A model generated the notes under the pieces. It saw only the letters and a program-made list of their open reading frames with translations, did not search any database and was not told where the DNA came from. A stretch of DNA of 64,000 bases from Cladorrhinum sp. PSN259 (taxonomy: Eukaryota > Ascomycota > Sordariomycetes > Sordariales > Podosporaceae): the NCBI GenBank assembly GCA_033725935.1, contig MU867092.1, positions 248,001 through 312,000 on the forward strand. The letters are read 5' to 3'. Both the position numbers and the translations under genes were made by a program. Shown here piece after piece: positions 30,773 through 41,328 of the stretch. Position 1 is the first letter of the stretch; every line of letters begins with the position of its first letter.

Positions 30773-31522
30773 CTAGGAATTGTCTGGGAGTTCATAGACA
30801 TGGGAAGTCTCCGGGATATATGTGCGGATATCCTTCTTAATCGATGCGTGTGATAGGACTGGATTGGCTTCCTTTGCGGTCTTTTGGATTCCCCCTTCAC
30901 CTTTTTCGTGGGCGGAGGGGACGTTTCGGCCGGTATAACGCCGCCAAATATAAAATAAAATGGCGCATATAGCTATGAATACACCCACTCCCACGGATAT
31001 GCCAATGATTACCGGAACTGGAAGCTTGGGCGCTTTTGAACAGGCTAGGATGGAAGGTTCGGATGGCGGTAAATTTGAAGGCGTAGGCATGGAACCATTG
31101 AAAGGCGGGCTGGGCGATGGCGCAGTCGGCAGAAAGACTGAGCGTGCTGTCGAGTTGCTGCTTAGAATTGCCGGGACAAGGTCCGACTGCGCACAAAACC
31201 TATGACAAGGATTGTTCCTGCAGCACCCGATGAATGGCGGCAGGGTGGAGTTACAAATGTACCAAATGTTCGGTCCTTTATCGGCACAGGTCTGTGGTAA
31301 GATATCGTTGAACAGATTGGGTGGAAAAGAAGCCGGTCGCAAGTTTTCCAGCGGACAGATTCCATGGCCGTCCGCGCAAGGGTCAGTTGTGCAACAGCCG
31401 AGGAACTCGGTTGTGTTGTGTTGGCAGATGTAGAAGTTTCCCCCAGATGGACATGAAAAACGCATCGCCATCTTCTCTTGGTCGAAATTTGGTAGATCAG
31501 GGACCTTCTTGGCAGATATCAT
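30773..31522 (-). CDS. Cysteine-rich single-pass membrane protein with duplicated GCC domain
   Basis: 249 residues from ATG 31522; MAMRFSCPSGG at 31468 is an alternative start. Two related cysteine modules lie in the N-terminal half: FYICQHNTTEFLGCCTTDPC and WYICNSTLPPFIGCCRNNPC, each Y-x-C, about 10 residues, GCC, x4, C. A Ser/Pro-rich stalk, one transmembrane helix (PVPVIIGISVGVGVFIAICA, about 170-193) and a basic cytoplasmic tail follow. This is the layout of a small cell-surface receptor or sensor with an extracellular Cys-rich head. No classical signal peptide is evident at the ATG used, so an upstream exon may exist. Similar proteins occur in many Sordariomycetes; function unknown. Confidence 0.65.
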   Translation of the reverse strand: MISAKKVPDLPNFDQEKMAMRFSCPSGGNFYICQHNTTEFLGCCTTDPCADGHGICPLENLRPASFPPNLFNDILPQTCADKGPNIWYICNSTLPPFIGCCRNNPCHRFCAQSDLVPAILSSNSTARSVFLPTAPSPSPPFNGSMPTPSNLPPSEPSILACSKAPKLPVPVIIGISVGVGVFIAICAILFYIWRRYTGRNVPSAHEKGEGGIQKTAKEANPVLSHASIKKDIRTYIPETSHVYELPDNS

Positions 31523-32064
31523 ACGGTACTTGGCAGGGAGAGCGTTTCTGTTGTTTCTTAGATGTTTAAGTTTGATAACATAGTTACACAGGTAGAGCGG
31601 GCCTCAAATCGGAAGAATGTATGCATTTATTGAACAACAAAGACTAAAATAGATCATTACAGAGTTGATGGTTGACTTTTGCGTCAGTGTTATCTAAATT
31701 TAAAACTTCCAAAAAAAGGAGACGCTGAGCAGGGATCCGTTTAAAGATGCGGGGTGCGTGTGAACCGTCCTGTCGGTATCGACTTTAATTGGTCAAGTAA
31801 AAGTGGGCCTCGCTATTTATGGCAAACCCAACCGCTCTGTCTTTGCACGCGACAAACGTTGACAGCTTAGTTTTCACTGGCACATGGATCTCCCGAAGAA
31901 ACGAAAAAGAGTATGACGGAATGAATAAGGGAACCTCACAATCTGTCTACCGGTAACTGAAATACCTGCCTGCAGTTTGTGTGTCAAGGACATACGTCTT
32001 GCCTTTAGGCGTCCGATCTATGTGAAAGGAACTTATCAAATATCTTTGCTACCTTAGTTCTCTC
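31523..32064. other. Intergenic, no gene seen
   Basis: Promoter side of the cysteine-rich gene and 3' flank of the 2EXR gene. No open frame of interest. Confidence 0.5.
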
Positions 32065-33033
32065 CTAATGAGAGCATGTGCCTGTCGGACTATCATTTAA
32101 ACAAGGGATAGCGGTAGTATCAAAGCTTCGTGCTGGCTCCAAATGTCTCGTTTTCCTGACCCATCGAATCACTGGGGTCATAGCGCGAGCAATATCCCGT
32201 AGCCGAGGGTAGGGGGAAAGAGCTGCATCGTAAGTAATCCTGAAGTTATGGTACTGACACTTGAATGCATATATATCGATATTTCCCCAATTATCAGTTT
32301 CCCAATCGCACGCTAGACAGATCTTCAGATTCCGCCCCCAAAATGACGCGCCATCGTTGATCCGGCAGTACTCGGAAGGAAATGCATCGTGATGATGAAG
32401 AGGGCAATGGCTCTGAAACCTTGACTTGGACTCAGGGACAAATTCACGCTCAACTTCGCCCAATACTACCCACAGCTCCTGAAGTTCAACAAGTGGAGAG
32501 TTAGTGGGATGAAAGAGCTTTGAGATATTCATTGCTGATCCTGCAGGCAAAACGACGTGCCTTAGTCGACTACAGAATTCCTCGGCTCTCCAGAGCACCC
32601 AATCAAACCCAGGCAGCCTCTGCGGATATAGCCAATGCGGTGATGCCAGTGGTGACTGATGATTATAGCGGGGGTTCGCGATGAGGAAAAAGTCGCGGTC
32701 GAAGTTTACGGGGAATTGGTATCTTCTTCCTCGCTGCTGAACCGCGATGATTTCAGTTCCGGTATTAATAATTCTCCAAAGCGGTTGGTGGAACACGAGT
32801 CTGTCGCACTCTTTCCTATAGACGCTGTAGCTCTCCATGCACGCCATGATCCAAGATGGTTGCCAGGGTATAGAAACCTTGGTAAGAATACCATCATTGT
32901 ACTGGAGTCGAATATTGCGGGGAAAACTGTCAAAGAAAAGCGCCAGCTCCCATATTGATAGGCGAAGCTCGACTGGTAGCCAAGGGAAAAGGGTGAATGT
33001 AGTCGGTTGACCAGTGACTTGGCAGGGTGACAT
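32065..33033 (-). CDS. 2EXR domain protein
   Basis: The start at ATG 33033 (MSPCQVTGQPTTFTLFPWLP) places the defining motif at the N-terminus: FTLFPWLPVELRLSIWELAL, the F-x-x-F-x-x-LPxELRxxIWxxAL pattern of the fungal 2EXR family. 322 residues. Downstream the usual family pieces appear: a beta-rich segment (RLVFHQPLWRIINTGTEI, FDRDFFLIANPRYN) and a helical part (ISKLFHPTNSPLVELQELWV). 2EXR proteins are abundant, lineage-expanded and of unknown molecular role. The frame is open further upstream but the ATG chosen fits family starts. Confidence 0.8.
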   Translation of the reverse strand: MSPCQVTGQPTTFTLFPWLPVELRLSIWELALFFDSFPRNIRLQYNDGILTKVSIPWQPSWIMACMESYSVYRKECDRLVFHQPLWRIINTGTEIIAVQQRGRRYQFPVNFDRDFFLIANPRYNHQSPLASPHWLYPQRLPGFDWVLWRAEEFCSRLRHVVLPAGSAMNISKLFHPTNSPLVELQELWVVLGEVEREFVPESKSRFQSHCPLHHHDAFPSEYCRINDGASFWGRNLKICLACDWETDNWGNIDIYAFKCQYHNFRITYDAALSPYPRLRDIARAMTPVIRWVRKTRHLEPARSFDTTAIPCLNDSPTGTCSH

Positions 33034-33417
33034 GTTGTGCGGTGAGGATGGGAGAATTGGGTGCGCGTTCGATGAAATTAGGGGAATGGCAGCGACTGAA
33101 GGTAAGACAGGTATTTTATAAATCAGATAACAAAATGACATCAGATTGCCACCCTATCCGACGGTCTCCGCAGTATACTAGCGAAGCCCGTTCAAGGGAG
33201 CCGCACTGCAAAAAAGTGGCACGGTCAAGGAGCTCGAATACACGGAACCGCCACGTTCGCAGTGTATTTATAGAACCACAGATTAAGAGTTAGCTAAGTA
33301 TAGATTGTTCTGGTGGGCATATGTCACCTTGGGTCTGCAGTTAAATCTAGTTGGCCGGTTATTGGTTGTGTGCTGTTGGTACTTTTTGGGATACCTTCCC
33401 TCCAGAGTGCAGAATGC
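33034..33417. promoter_or_regulatory. Divergent intergenic region
   Basis: Lies between divergent starts at 33033 and 33418. No distinct motif identified. Confidence 0.35.
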
Positions 33418-33822
33418 ATGAACCTTTCATCACCTTTTGCATCCTTCCTTGACCCTACCTTCCCCAGGCCCTCCTATTCTTCCTACAGCATAACCATCCC
33501 ATGTGAGCAACCCTCGTCAAGCTCTGATCACACCAAAACACCGCTTGACTGGCGGGCTGCTCTCAGTCGCAATGACCCCAACTGGACCGACCCTCACGGG
33601 CTCCTCGAATTTGGAGACCCTGACAGCCTATCCTGGTGGAATCTAGACGGTTTTGACTTTGGAGACCCTGCAAGACTGTTTTTCCCAACCATCGAAGAGC
33701 TTGCCATATCCATAACACGAAAACACAAGATTGTTCGTCAAGGGCAGGTAAAAGCCAGCCGCAAGAATGCCGCCACGAAGCAATACAAACACCTCGAATT
33801 ACCGATCAGAACAAAGGGATGA
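33418..33822 (+). CDS. Small hypothetical protein
   Basis: ATG 33418 gives 134 residues. The middle has an internal near-repeat, LLEFGDPDSLSWWNLDG and FDFGDPARLFFPTIEE, each with FGDP. The C-terminus is basic (SITRKHKIVRQGQVKASRKN). The open frame extends upstream with a hydrophobic stretch (IGCVLLVLFGIPSLQ) but only from a GTG, so a spliced signal peptide cannot be excluded. Family not recognised. Confidence 0.45.
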   Translation: MNLSSPFASFLDPTFPRPSYSSYSITIPCEQPSSSSDHTKTPLDWRAALSRNDPNWTDPHGLLEFGDPDSLSWWNLDGFDFGDPARLFFPTIEELAISITRKHKIVRQGQVKASRKNAATKQYKHLELPIRTKG

Positions 33823-33944
33823 GCAATCTGCATGCCACAGCTCGAGGGGAACTTGACGTGATTGTAGTGGCCAACGGGATCTTGCCTTTATATCTCATGT
33901 ATTTTCATTTTTAAAAGAAGCTGTCACAAAGATATATCATGACC

Positions 33945-34217
33945 TTAAGGTTGCCTGCTCAGTTCAAAACGCCCCCTAAAAAAAACCATAAAAAACCCTA
34001 GCGGTCCTCTCCCTGATAACGAGCCCCCATTTCCTTCCTTTCCCGTCCTTCCTAGCATCGCCAATCTTCCGAACAAACCCAAGAGTACCATATACAGGCC
34101 AAGAACTATCATAGGAAGAATGGCCCCCGCATCCTCCAGCGCAAAAACGAGCCTCCTCAGCTGGTTTCTTGAGGCTAATGGCTTTGGATTAGTGCAGTCT
34201 GGATTAGCGTGAGGCAT
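33945..34217 (-). CDS. Doubtful small membrane ORF
   Basis: ATG 34217, 90 residues with one hydrophobic stretch (GAILPMIVLGLYMVLLGLFG). No relatives or context support; listed because it fills an otherwise empty gap. Confidence 0.25.
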   Translation of the reverse strand: MPHANPDCTNPKPLASRNQLRRLVFALEDAGAILPMIVLGLYMVLLGLFGRLAMLGRTGKEGNGGSLSGRGPLGFFMVFFRGRFELSRQP

Positions 34218-34273
34218 GCTCTCTTTAGGCCAAAATCAAGTCAGCAAAGTCGTACCCTTTCGGCGTTTGCATC

Positions 34274-35386
34274 TTAAAGGACTGCGGAGTTGGAACCATG
34301 GATCTTTCCAGACCATTGCGCGCGTCGTTGTTGCTTTCTGGTGCCGACCCTGCCGTCGATAACTCGGGTGCCGACCAGCGTCTGCTCTATCTGTTTTTTC
34401 CCTCGGTCTCGCAAGGAACGGTTATTTGTGCCGGCCAGCGTCTGGTCTGTCTGCTTTTTCCCTCGGTCTCGTAAAGAACGTTTGCTTTTGTTGATAATGG
34501 CTTCGGCATTTAAGCCGTATGTTATTTTCGACCCCGTAGCTGCTGTCGATTGGAAGTTGTCGCCCACGATTGAACCCAAATCAATGATCTCTTCTGAGGT
34601 ATCTCGGGCTGCTTTTGATGTCGCGTTCGCCCATGTAGTTCCCTTTTTCTGTGTTCTTGGCGGTGCTGTTTTGGTTGCCTTACTTTTGCGTGGCTGCCGG
34701 GCTTGCAATGTCCGAGGAGTTCCTGCAGCCCTCTGTTGAGGCGTCTCGTGAGGAGCGGCAGAGTTTTCCAATCCGCCTTGCTGCGCTAATTGGGTCATGA
34801 AATGGTGATGCTTCTGTTCCTCCTCAGCTGCAAGGAGCCTCAAGTGGCGTAGTTCTACCTCCCAAAACCCTTCTAGCTGAATATCTTGCACATGTTTTCG
34901 CATATCGGCCTTAGGAACTCGCATCCTATCCAAAATCCGGTCTAGCCCGTCGGCCATATTTCGCCAATAGGTATAAGACTGTTCTTCGTGGTTACCTCCG
35001 TCGCTAAAAAGATTCCAACCGTCACGCCAAAACCCCCCCATCTCCGTCGTAGATACCACTAATTGCAATAAGGCAAAGACCCTCAAGAGCTGGTACCACG
35101 CGCACGGAATATTATGCCGCATCTCGTCTAATATCTCTTCCTGGGCCAGGTAAGGCCACAGCTCCGCGCACTGCTCGCTGGCAGATACGGGACTAGTCTC
35201 TGGCCCGAATGGCTCAATCTCGGGCGTACCTTGCCTCCTGCTCTGCTCTAGGTCTATTAGTCGCTGGTTGATCCCGGGGAATATCACGTCGAAATATGTG
35301 GCATTTTCTCCGTTGTGGGGGCTCGAGGCGGGCTGTGACTCGAAGTCGTGCGAGGGGCTGCCACAGGTTGGGGTGTTGAAGGTCAT
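34274..35386 (-). CDS. Hypothetical protein with basic duplicated C-terminus
   Basis: 370 residues from ATG 35386, single exon. Residues 1-75 are disordered. About 75-200 are helical and Trp-rich (AELWPYLAQEEILDEMRHNI, CAWYQLLRVFALLQLVV, YWRNMADGLDRILDRMR) and probably fold. The rest is Lys/Arg/Thr-rich, with a 26-residue direct duplication, RSLRDRGKKQTDQTLAGTNN and RSLRDRGKKQIEQTLVGTR (about 300-345). It looks like a nuclear or chromatin-associated protein. No domain recognised. Confidence 0.6.
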   Translation of the reverse strand: MTFNTPTCGSPSHDFESQPASSPHNGENATYFDVIFPGINQRLIDLEQSRRQGTPEIEPFGPETSPVSASEQCAELWPYLAQEEILDEMRHNIPCAWYQLLRVFALLQLVVSTTEMGGFWRDGWNLFSDGGNHEEQSYTYWRNMADGLDRILDRMRVPKADMRKHVQDIQLEGFWEVELRHLRLLAAEEEQKHHHFMTQLAQQGGLENSAAPHETPQQRAAGTPRTLQARQPRKSKATKTAPPRTQKKGTTWANATSKAARDTSEEIIDLGSIVGDNFQSTAATGSKITYGLNAEAIINKSKRSLRDRGKKQTDQTLAGTNNRSLRDRGKKQIEQTLVGTRVIDGRVGTRKQQRRAQWSGKIHGSNSAVL

Positions 35387-36899
35387 GGCTTTGGTTTGGA
35401 GCTTGTTCTTCTCGGCCTTGATTTCCGACGTGGGTTAACGTGTCGTGGTTTCTTGTGCCGCTAGCTCTCGCGTTCTTCTTTCCTTATCTCGCCTGGGGTG
35501 GCCTCGATGGCTCGCTCGCCCTGGAAGGGTGGTTTTGTTTTGGTGTGGCTTTAATTTTGATTAGCTTGATGTTCTGCTTTAGTTGCGTCAAACGTGATTA
35601 CCGCTTGTGTGTAAACGGCTGTAGTGGAATCAAGTAATAATGCTGGATGAAGGATAGCTCGCGATGTGCAAGGCGTTGACGTGAAGACGACAGAATGTCA
35701 GTTGTCAATGCAAACAAATCGTTGGCTATTAAAGGGTGGGAGCAGTCTCAGTTTTGTTGGCAAGCGCGCCACAGGCTCCCGGTTGCGCCAAGGCACCGCT
35801 CCACCCACGCACGGGCTACTCTATTGTGGATGCAAGAACAACCTGGAACCAGGTCTGAGGAACCGATGCGGATTTTCGGAGGCACTCCCATTATACGATG
35901 AGTCATCCTCTAACTCAGCCACCCCCGCCATTGTCCTCAGCCATGGCCCATCCTCCCCAAAAAAAACCCCCCGAGGTTCAACTCCCCCTAACAAAGATTA
36001 TTAGCTGTACAAAAGATGAGGTGGAAGACAAATCCCATACTTGCCTGCAAAACTCCTGGCAATTGCGTAATCTCGTGCGTAAACTCAATTGCGTCATGAA
36101 TGTGCAATGTTGGCAATTGAATTGCTTCAATACAAATATGAGCAGTGTTGACAATCGCAAATTGTTCCCATTCGCAGGCGTTAGCCATGTTTTATTATGT
36201 GGTTTTGATCTGAGCAAGGTTGTTGCTTTCCGTGGGTTGCTATGGGCAACTAAACGTTGCAGTGGGCCCTGCCCCTGAGTCAGCCCCTGAATACCCACCT
36301 CCTCCATAACAAAAATCACACTCGCAGATCTTCCACATCGATAGCGACTGTCGCACCACTCCCAATCCCTCCTTCCCACACATCCTCTACCGCACTAGGT
36401 CACGTCCCAGTTATTACCATTTTGCCCGACATTTGTGCGGGAAATCCGCCACGACCTCATCAACTCCGGCGCCGCATACCTCTACCCACCATCTCCTCGC
36501 CAAGGGGCCCTTCTACCAAGCTTTGTTTATGAACTTGTCTATTCAACCCCCAATCGCCCTCAAAATTAGTAGTCTCTCTCAGTCCAGCCCTGTTTCACGG
36601 TTGCCCTTTGATGCGTGGTTTTGAGCTTAGGCTGGGGACGACCACCTCTTATAATATCGAGCACAGAATACTCAGCCCATTTTCTCTCCCGGAGTGCTTG
36701 AGATCGCATCCACCATCCAAGCAACGGTTATGGATTCATATTATTTGAACAGTCATGATTATGTGGTGTGGAGAGGCTCACGAATGTAAAAGAACAACAC
36801 GTACGCGAACTCTGTAGTCTGGACGATTCTAAATACATCCATTTTTCTCATTTAATATCACTCCTGTGTTGGCGGAGCTTTCTTGCTGTCATTGCGCTG
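35387..36899. other. 1.5-kb stretch without a confident gene
   Basis: Contains short hydrophobic frames (for example 35440-35637, GTG start only) and overlapping frames on both strands near 35.9-36.4 kb, none with family-like sequence or splice support. CCACCCACGCACGGGCTAC near 35800 and several A/C runs are present; no repeat of other parts of the window was noticed. Confidence 0.45.
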
Positions 36900-38949
36900 C
36901 TAATGCTTTTGCTCCCTTGCCATGCGTTTGGTCCATTCGTCGGCGTGCGGTGTCAAGCTCGGTTCCGAGGCTATACTTATCTTATTCTCTTCGACGTGCT
37001 CATAGACAACGACGTGCCGCGCCTGTTCTTCCTTAGCTACTTGCTCTTGGTCAAGCAACGCGGCACTGGAACTCTTCGTCTCCTGTTCTTCCGACGCATC
37101 AGTAGCTAGGGCTTGCGCTCCTCGATCGTCGCCGAGAGAGGCGCGCTGGGTGGGTCGGCGCGGGCCGCTGCCGTCGGAAATTTGTCGGGCTTGTTGCGGA
37201 GTTTCTGCAACCGATCTTGATGGCGCTCGAGATTCCTCGCTTCCTTCGAACCGCACAGATTTGTGCTTACACATACGCTTAGCCGGCTTTGTTGGGACTG
37301 GGGGCGATATGGTCTTCTTGCGCTTAGCGGACCACTGCTCCTCTATGCCCCTGGCCAAGTTACTCGCGGCGGACTCATCAATCAGGAGGCCCGATACAAA
37401 GTGTTTAGCGTTCTGAGAGGTGAAGCGGCCGCAGACTAAAGCTTCTAGCAACGCCTGGATACACTTGTCGGCGCTCTGACTAGCCAAGACCCAGTCCTCT
37501 GATTTGTTGGGCTGCTTGTTGTACAGGTCCACCTCCCAGTCGGCCAGCAAGAGTACCCCAAGGCGGCCGAGCGCAATATTGTCGCGTTTCATGTATGAGT
37601 CCGTGCCGGAATACGGGGGGTTGTTGTTGTTGAAGCCAAATATCTTGACGGTATATGCTTGGACGACAGCTTCCTCACCCACCTTTGGTGGGGTGAGGAG
37701 AACCCAACTCGCGTTAAGGCTGCCGTATGCAACGTTGTGCAAATGTGCGTGCGATATCGCATTGCATATCTGATGGAAGATGGACAGGCGCTGCGTAGCG
37801 GCTAGCGGCGTCTTCCCAGCAGCCTGTAGGTCGAACTGGGCGGCGAGCGTCTGCGTCGTTTCGTGAATATACTCTCCGACGGCCCACGGCAGGTTATCGG
37901 GATTCTCGTCCTTGACTGTATAGATAGCCATTTCGTGGAAGTGGTATATATTGGGCTAAAAGGAAAACGAGTTAGAAAAAAAAAACCCCCCAAAAAAAGT
38001 GTTGGAATAAACTTACATGCTTGGGTAGCAATCGAGATGAGTCGCAATACCTTTTCATGCTGCTTACTTCGATCTCTACCACGGCGTCAGGGCTGTTAGG
38101 TTGTACCACCGGCTGCCAGGCGGACCGCTTGTGGTTCGGGGGGCTCCAGATAGTAAAAAATGGTCTCGACTTGGTGCTCACAGGGGACGCCTTCCCTGTC
38201 CAGAAGTATATCCGGTTTGCCTTGGACGTGCCGGTGCGAATGTGGTTGGGGCTTGTGTTGACACCGACATGAATGCTCGGAAGGTGGAGCGGTGGGTTAC
38301 GGTGGGCCTCAAGGTCGAAGGCGTGAGCTAGCTCGCCGCGGCGTGTGTGTTGGCTGGGCGTAAGCGTGGGTACCCAGATGCGGAACTCGAGCGAAGCGAT
38401 GTTGATGAGAACACTGCTGTCCTGCGGCACTCCGAAGTGCTTGCCTATGTAGGCTTCCTTCATCGTACTGCCTTGAAGCGCATACCTCACATTATGAGCT
38501 AGCACGCCTACGCGTACTACCGTCTGCTTTTTGGTGCTTTGCTGCGGGTAAAGGTCGATGCTGAGCGCCTTCCGGCTGATGCCCGTCTGGTTGTCCTCAT
38601 CCAGCGCGAAGTCGCACGGGCAGCTGTCCTTAGCCCGCCCTCCTAGGTGGCTCTTGCCCGCCTGCTCAGTTTGTTCTGGGTCTAGCGAACCAAGAATGTA
38701 GGCGTTGTTATTCTTGGGCATCCTTGTCTTTTCCAACGGCAGCGCGAAGAATGGGCACTGTAGCGCCTCGCTCGTGTTACAGCCCATCCACGCGTTCGTA
38801 GCGTCCTCATTGTTGAAAAGAAACTCTGGGTTGTGATGCGCCAACCATTTGGCATACTTTGTTTCGTCGCCGCCAATTCTGCGAAATGAACCGAGCAGTA
38901 TCATGCACCGGCTCAGGTCCAAATGGTTGGTTCTTGTTGGAGAGACCAT
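36900..38949 (-). CDS. Protein kinase-like protein, probable pseudokinase
   Basis: Exon 1 38017-38949 (MVSPTRTNHLDLSRCMILLG), intron 37956-38016 (GTAAGT donor, TTTTAG acceptor), exon 2 36900-37955; 662 residues. The first 280 residues contain an unassigned region with FHA-like strands (FRIWVPTLTPSQ, IYFWTGKASPV). A kinase-like fold spans about 280-480: RLLPKHPNIYHFHEM, WAVGEYIHETTQTLAAQF, HQICNAISHAHLHNVAYGSL, NASWVLLT, VKIFGFNN. The catalytic HRDxKxxN is replaced by AYGSLNASW and DFG by FGF, so phosphotransfer is not expected. The C-terminal 180 residues are basic and disordered (KPAKRMCKHKSVRFEGSEE). The frame is intact, arguing for a selected non-catalytic role. It may be a partner of the FHA-kinase at 20528-22297 (inference). 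Confidence 0.72.
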
Positions 38950-39606
38950 GGCTATCGCTTGAAAAAAAAAAAGGCAAGAAGGAATGAGACTGCTAAAAGG
39001 TGGCTGTGGCCAGGGTGGAACAAGAGAGCGCTGCAGGAGCGTTATATCGAAAAGTTGAGAACGATAACCAAGTAGAGGGAGACAAGCTGAGGTAGGCAGA
39101 TTGTATTGAAAGAAAGAGGAGGAGCCCAAGGGTCGGGAGGCGGGCTTCCCCTAGAACGGGGACCCTGCAATCATCCTCAGTCTGCTGATACTTTACAGGT
39201 CGTCTCCCCTTGTCTGTTCCGAAAGCCAACGACGACTCACTGAGAAAACAGGAGCGGGGTAGTACCGCATGTTTTCATCGCCTGGATTGCCAACGGCCAA
39301 TTGCAGAACAATAATTCAACAATGTCCACCCTCATGTCCAGCCATCGGTACGTAGTGTTTATCCAGAACGCGTTCACACATAGGAGACGTGTCAAGGGCT
39401 AGCAACCAATGGATACGGCTTTGCCAGGCGGGTGTCTCATCCGGAATGTGTCCTCGCCCAATCCTGCTGCTGGTCGGCAGGTGTCCATACCCCCCTCTGC
39501 TGTTTTCTAGAGCCTCGTTGTATCTCGAGACTCTGATATAATTTACCGCCTGCTCCCACCCGGTCGCCATCAGTACAAGCTCTTATCTGGTAATCAGTCC
39601 TGCGCC
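38950..39606. promoter_or_regulatory. Duplicated upstream region of the C2H2 gene family
   Basis: 39190-39606 matches upstream regions of the related zinc-finger genes near 55834-56200 (inverted) and 57000-57473. Shared blocks are CCCCTTGTCTGTTCCGAAAG, ACTCACTGAGAAAACAGGAG, GAGCCTCGTTGTATCTCGAG and CCTGCTCCCACCCGGTCGCC, ending in CAGTCCTGCGCCATGACTCC at the start codon. Conservation up to the ATG shows that whole gene-plus-promoter units were duplicated. Confidence 0.75.
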
Positions 39607-40448
39607 ATGACTCCACCCACGGACCCAGAGAACTCTCTTATTTTTGCTGCTGCTCCATCACCGTTTGTCGATACCAAGGAGTTTGTTGAGAGTGCACCTG
39701 AGCCGCCCATAATCGAGCTTGCGCCCATTCCGGATAGTTTACCAGCAGTCAAGGAGACTTTACCTATTTTGACGACTCCTCAGAGGACGAAAGCGATTCC
39801 AAAGCCGCTTCGTGAAGAGACTAAAAATGCGGACGGCAAGTATATTTGTACATGGCCGAGTTGCGTAAAGGAGGTGAGGGAGTTTGATCGTAAATGCGAG
39901 TGGAAGTAGGTTTCCATCCGATCCTAAAGCGGTAAATTCCGTTACTGACAAAACTTTACAGCAAACATATGGACAAGCACGATCGCCCATACAAGTGTAA
40001 GGCGGAAGGGTGTGAGAAACTTCCTGGCTTCACGTACTCGGGTAGCTTGCTTCGTCACGAGCGCGAAGTCCACGGAAAGCATAGCGGACCCAAAAACTCT
40101 TTCTATTGCCCGCACCCTAACTGCAAGCGGCACTCGGGGAGAGGCTTCTCACGGCAGGATAATCTTAATAAGCATATGAAGAGAGTGCACATACAGAGCC
40201 CTGGAGGAGTCCCGAATGGAACCGAGGGCGAAACCGACGATGCTGCCAGCGACAACATGGTTGCAGCTCTCACTCTTGGCAGTGGTATTGGCCAAAAGCG
40301 CAAGCGTGACGACCGACCCGAGGATATGGATATTCATAAGGAGCTGAAGCGGGTAAAGCTTCAGAATGAGGAGCTCAAGAAGCAGGTTTTGGCGCAGAAC
40401 CAGCAAACAAGCGTTATGATCGCCAGGATTCATGGATTCAGGGCTTGA
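39607..40448 (+). CDS. C2H2 zinc-finger protein with C-terminal coiled coil (family copy 1)
   Basis: Exons 39607-39905 and 39962-40448 (GTAGGT donor, TTACAG acceptor), 261 residues. The N-terminus MTPPTDPENSL matches the other family copies. Zinc-finger-like units: CTWPSCVKEVREFDRKCEWN then KHMDKH; CKAEGCEKLPGFTYSGSLLR then HEREVH; CPHPNCKRHSGRGFSRQDNL then HMKRVH. A nuclear signal KRKRDDR and a heptad helix (HKELKRVKLQNEELKKQVLA) follow, suggesting a dimeric DNA-binding protein. This is the most complete family member in the window. Targets unknown. Confidence 0.78.
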
Positions 40449-40702
40449 CGGCCAATCGTGAATCATCCATTACATAGCATTCAACTGCAGGCCAAGAAAA
40501 TGAAGCCCAAGCTTTATTTCAAGGATGCATTATCACCTCCTTATGCCACCCCTTCATATATCAATTGTGATCAAATCTCCATTAAGAAACATAGGTCTTG
40601 GGGGCTGTGAATGTGACGATGTAGGTAGATTAGGAGGGAGGGCCCTGAGGAAGATTTTGAGTGGACAACTGCATTTCCAGAGAGGAGAAAAAGGATCAAG
40701 AG

Positions 40703-41086
40703 AATGGTTTGTTTGACCAGGAGTATTGATCACCCCTCCTGGTCAGTATACGTACCTTGCACTGGAAACCCGATAGCTTCCGTTGTTGACGCTGAGTTTG
40801 TGATGGTTGCCCAACAATTCGCCCCATTCGGTTCAATTGATCACTCCGCATATCTCCAGCAACCATTCATTCACGCCACATTCCGGGATATGCACTGGCA
40901 CATAGATTCAATTGTGACGAAATCTTCTTCTCTGTCAAGACATCTTTTGCTGGAGGCTTGTTCTGGGCTTGGATTTATGGTTGTTGAGTGGCGACCGAAG
41001 TCAGGCCTGACCAAATAGGTGAGACTGTTTAAGACGCCGTACAAGTATGTGCGACAGCATGAGCTGGTACTGTTGGGCATCAATAT
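40703..41086. repeat. Dispersed repeat, copy A, with terminal hairpin
   Basis: About 90% similar by eye to 53971-54383 in the same orientation. It begins with a perfect 10-bp inverted repeat, TGACCAGGAG and CTCCTGGTCA (40714-40745), and ends near GGTACTGTTGGGCATCAATA. Copy B has an extra segment of about 40 nt near 54177-54220. No coding capacity is evident. It may be a small non-autonomous element or a piece of a larger duplicated block. Confidence 0.85.
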
Positions 41087-41328
41087 GTCGAGTGCCCTTT
41101 CAGGTTGAGCGCGGCGTGTTGTCATCCCAGAGGACACACCTCAGGATCACGATCTAATGTAAATTCGACACCACAATCCAAAGGATAAAATGAATTACTC
41201 TGCCTTAATTCTCTAAACGCCTTCTTCACTTGGTTCAGCAAAAGATATTTGCACATTTTTACTTTACAGAAACAGCAATTCAACCCAATCTATCAGCCAC
41301 CACAACAAACTCGATTCAAGCCGACAAA

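Noticed and set aside
35440..35637. Small two-helix membrane protein
   Set aside because: Only a GTG start, no relatives, and it lies in the likely promoter of the 34274-35386 gene.
40703..41086. Coding gene in the duplicated 400-bp block (frames at 40704-41018 and 40871-41137)
   Set aside because: Copy B carries indels that break the same frames, and the frames lack family features, so the block is treated as a non-coding repeat.
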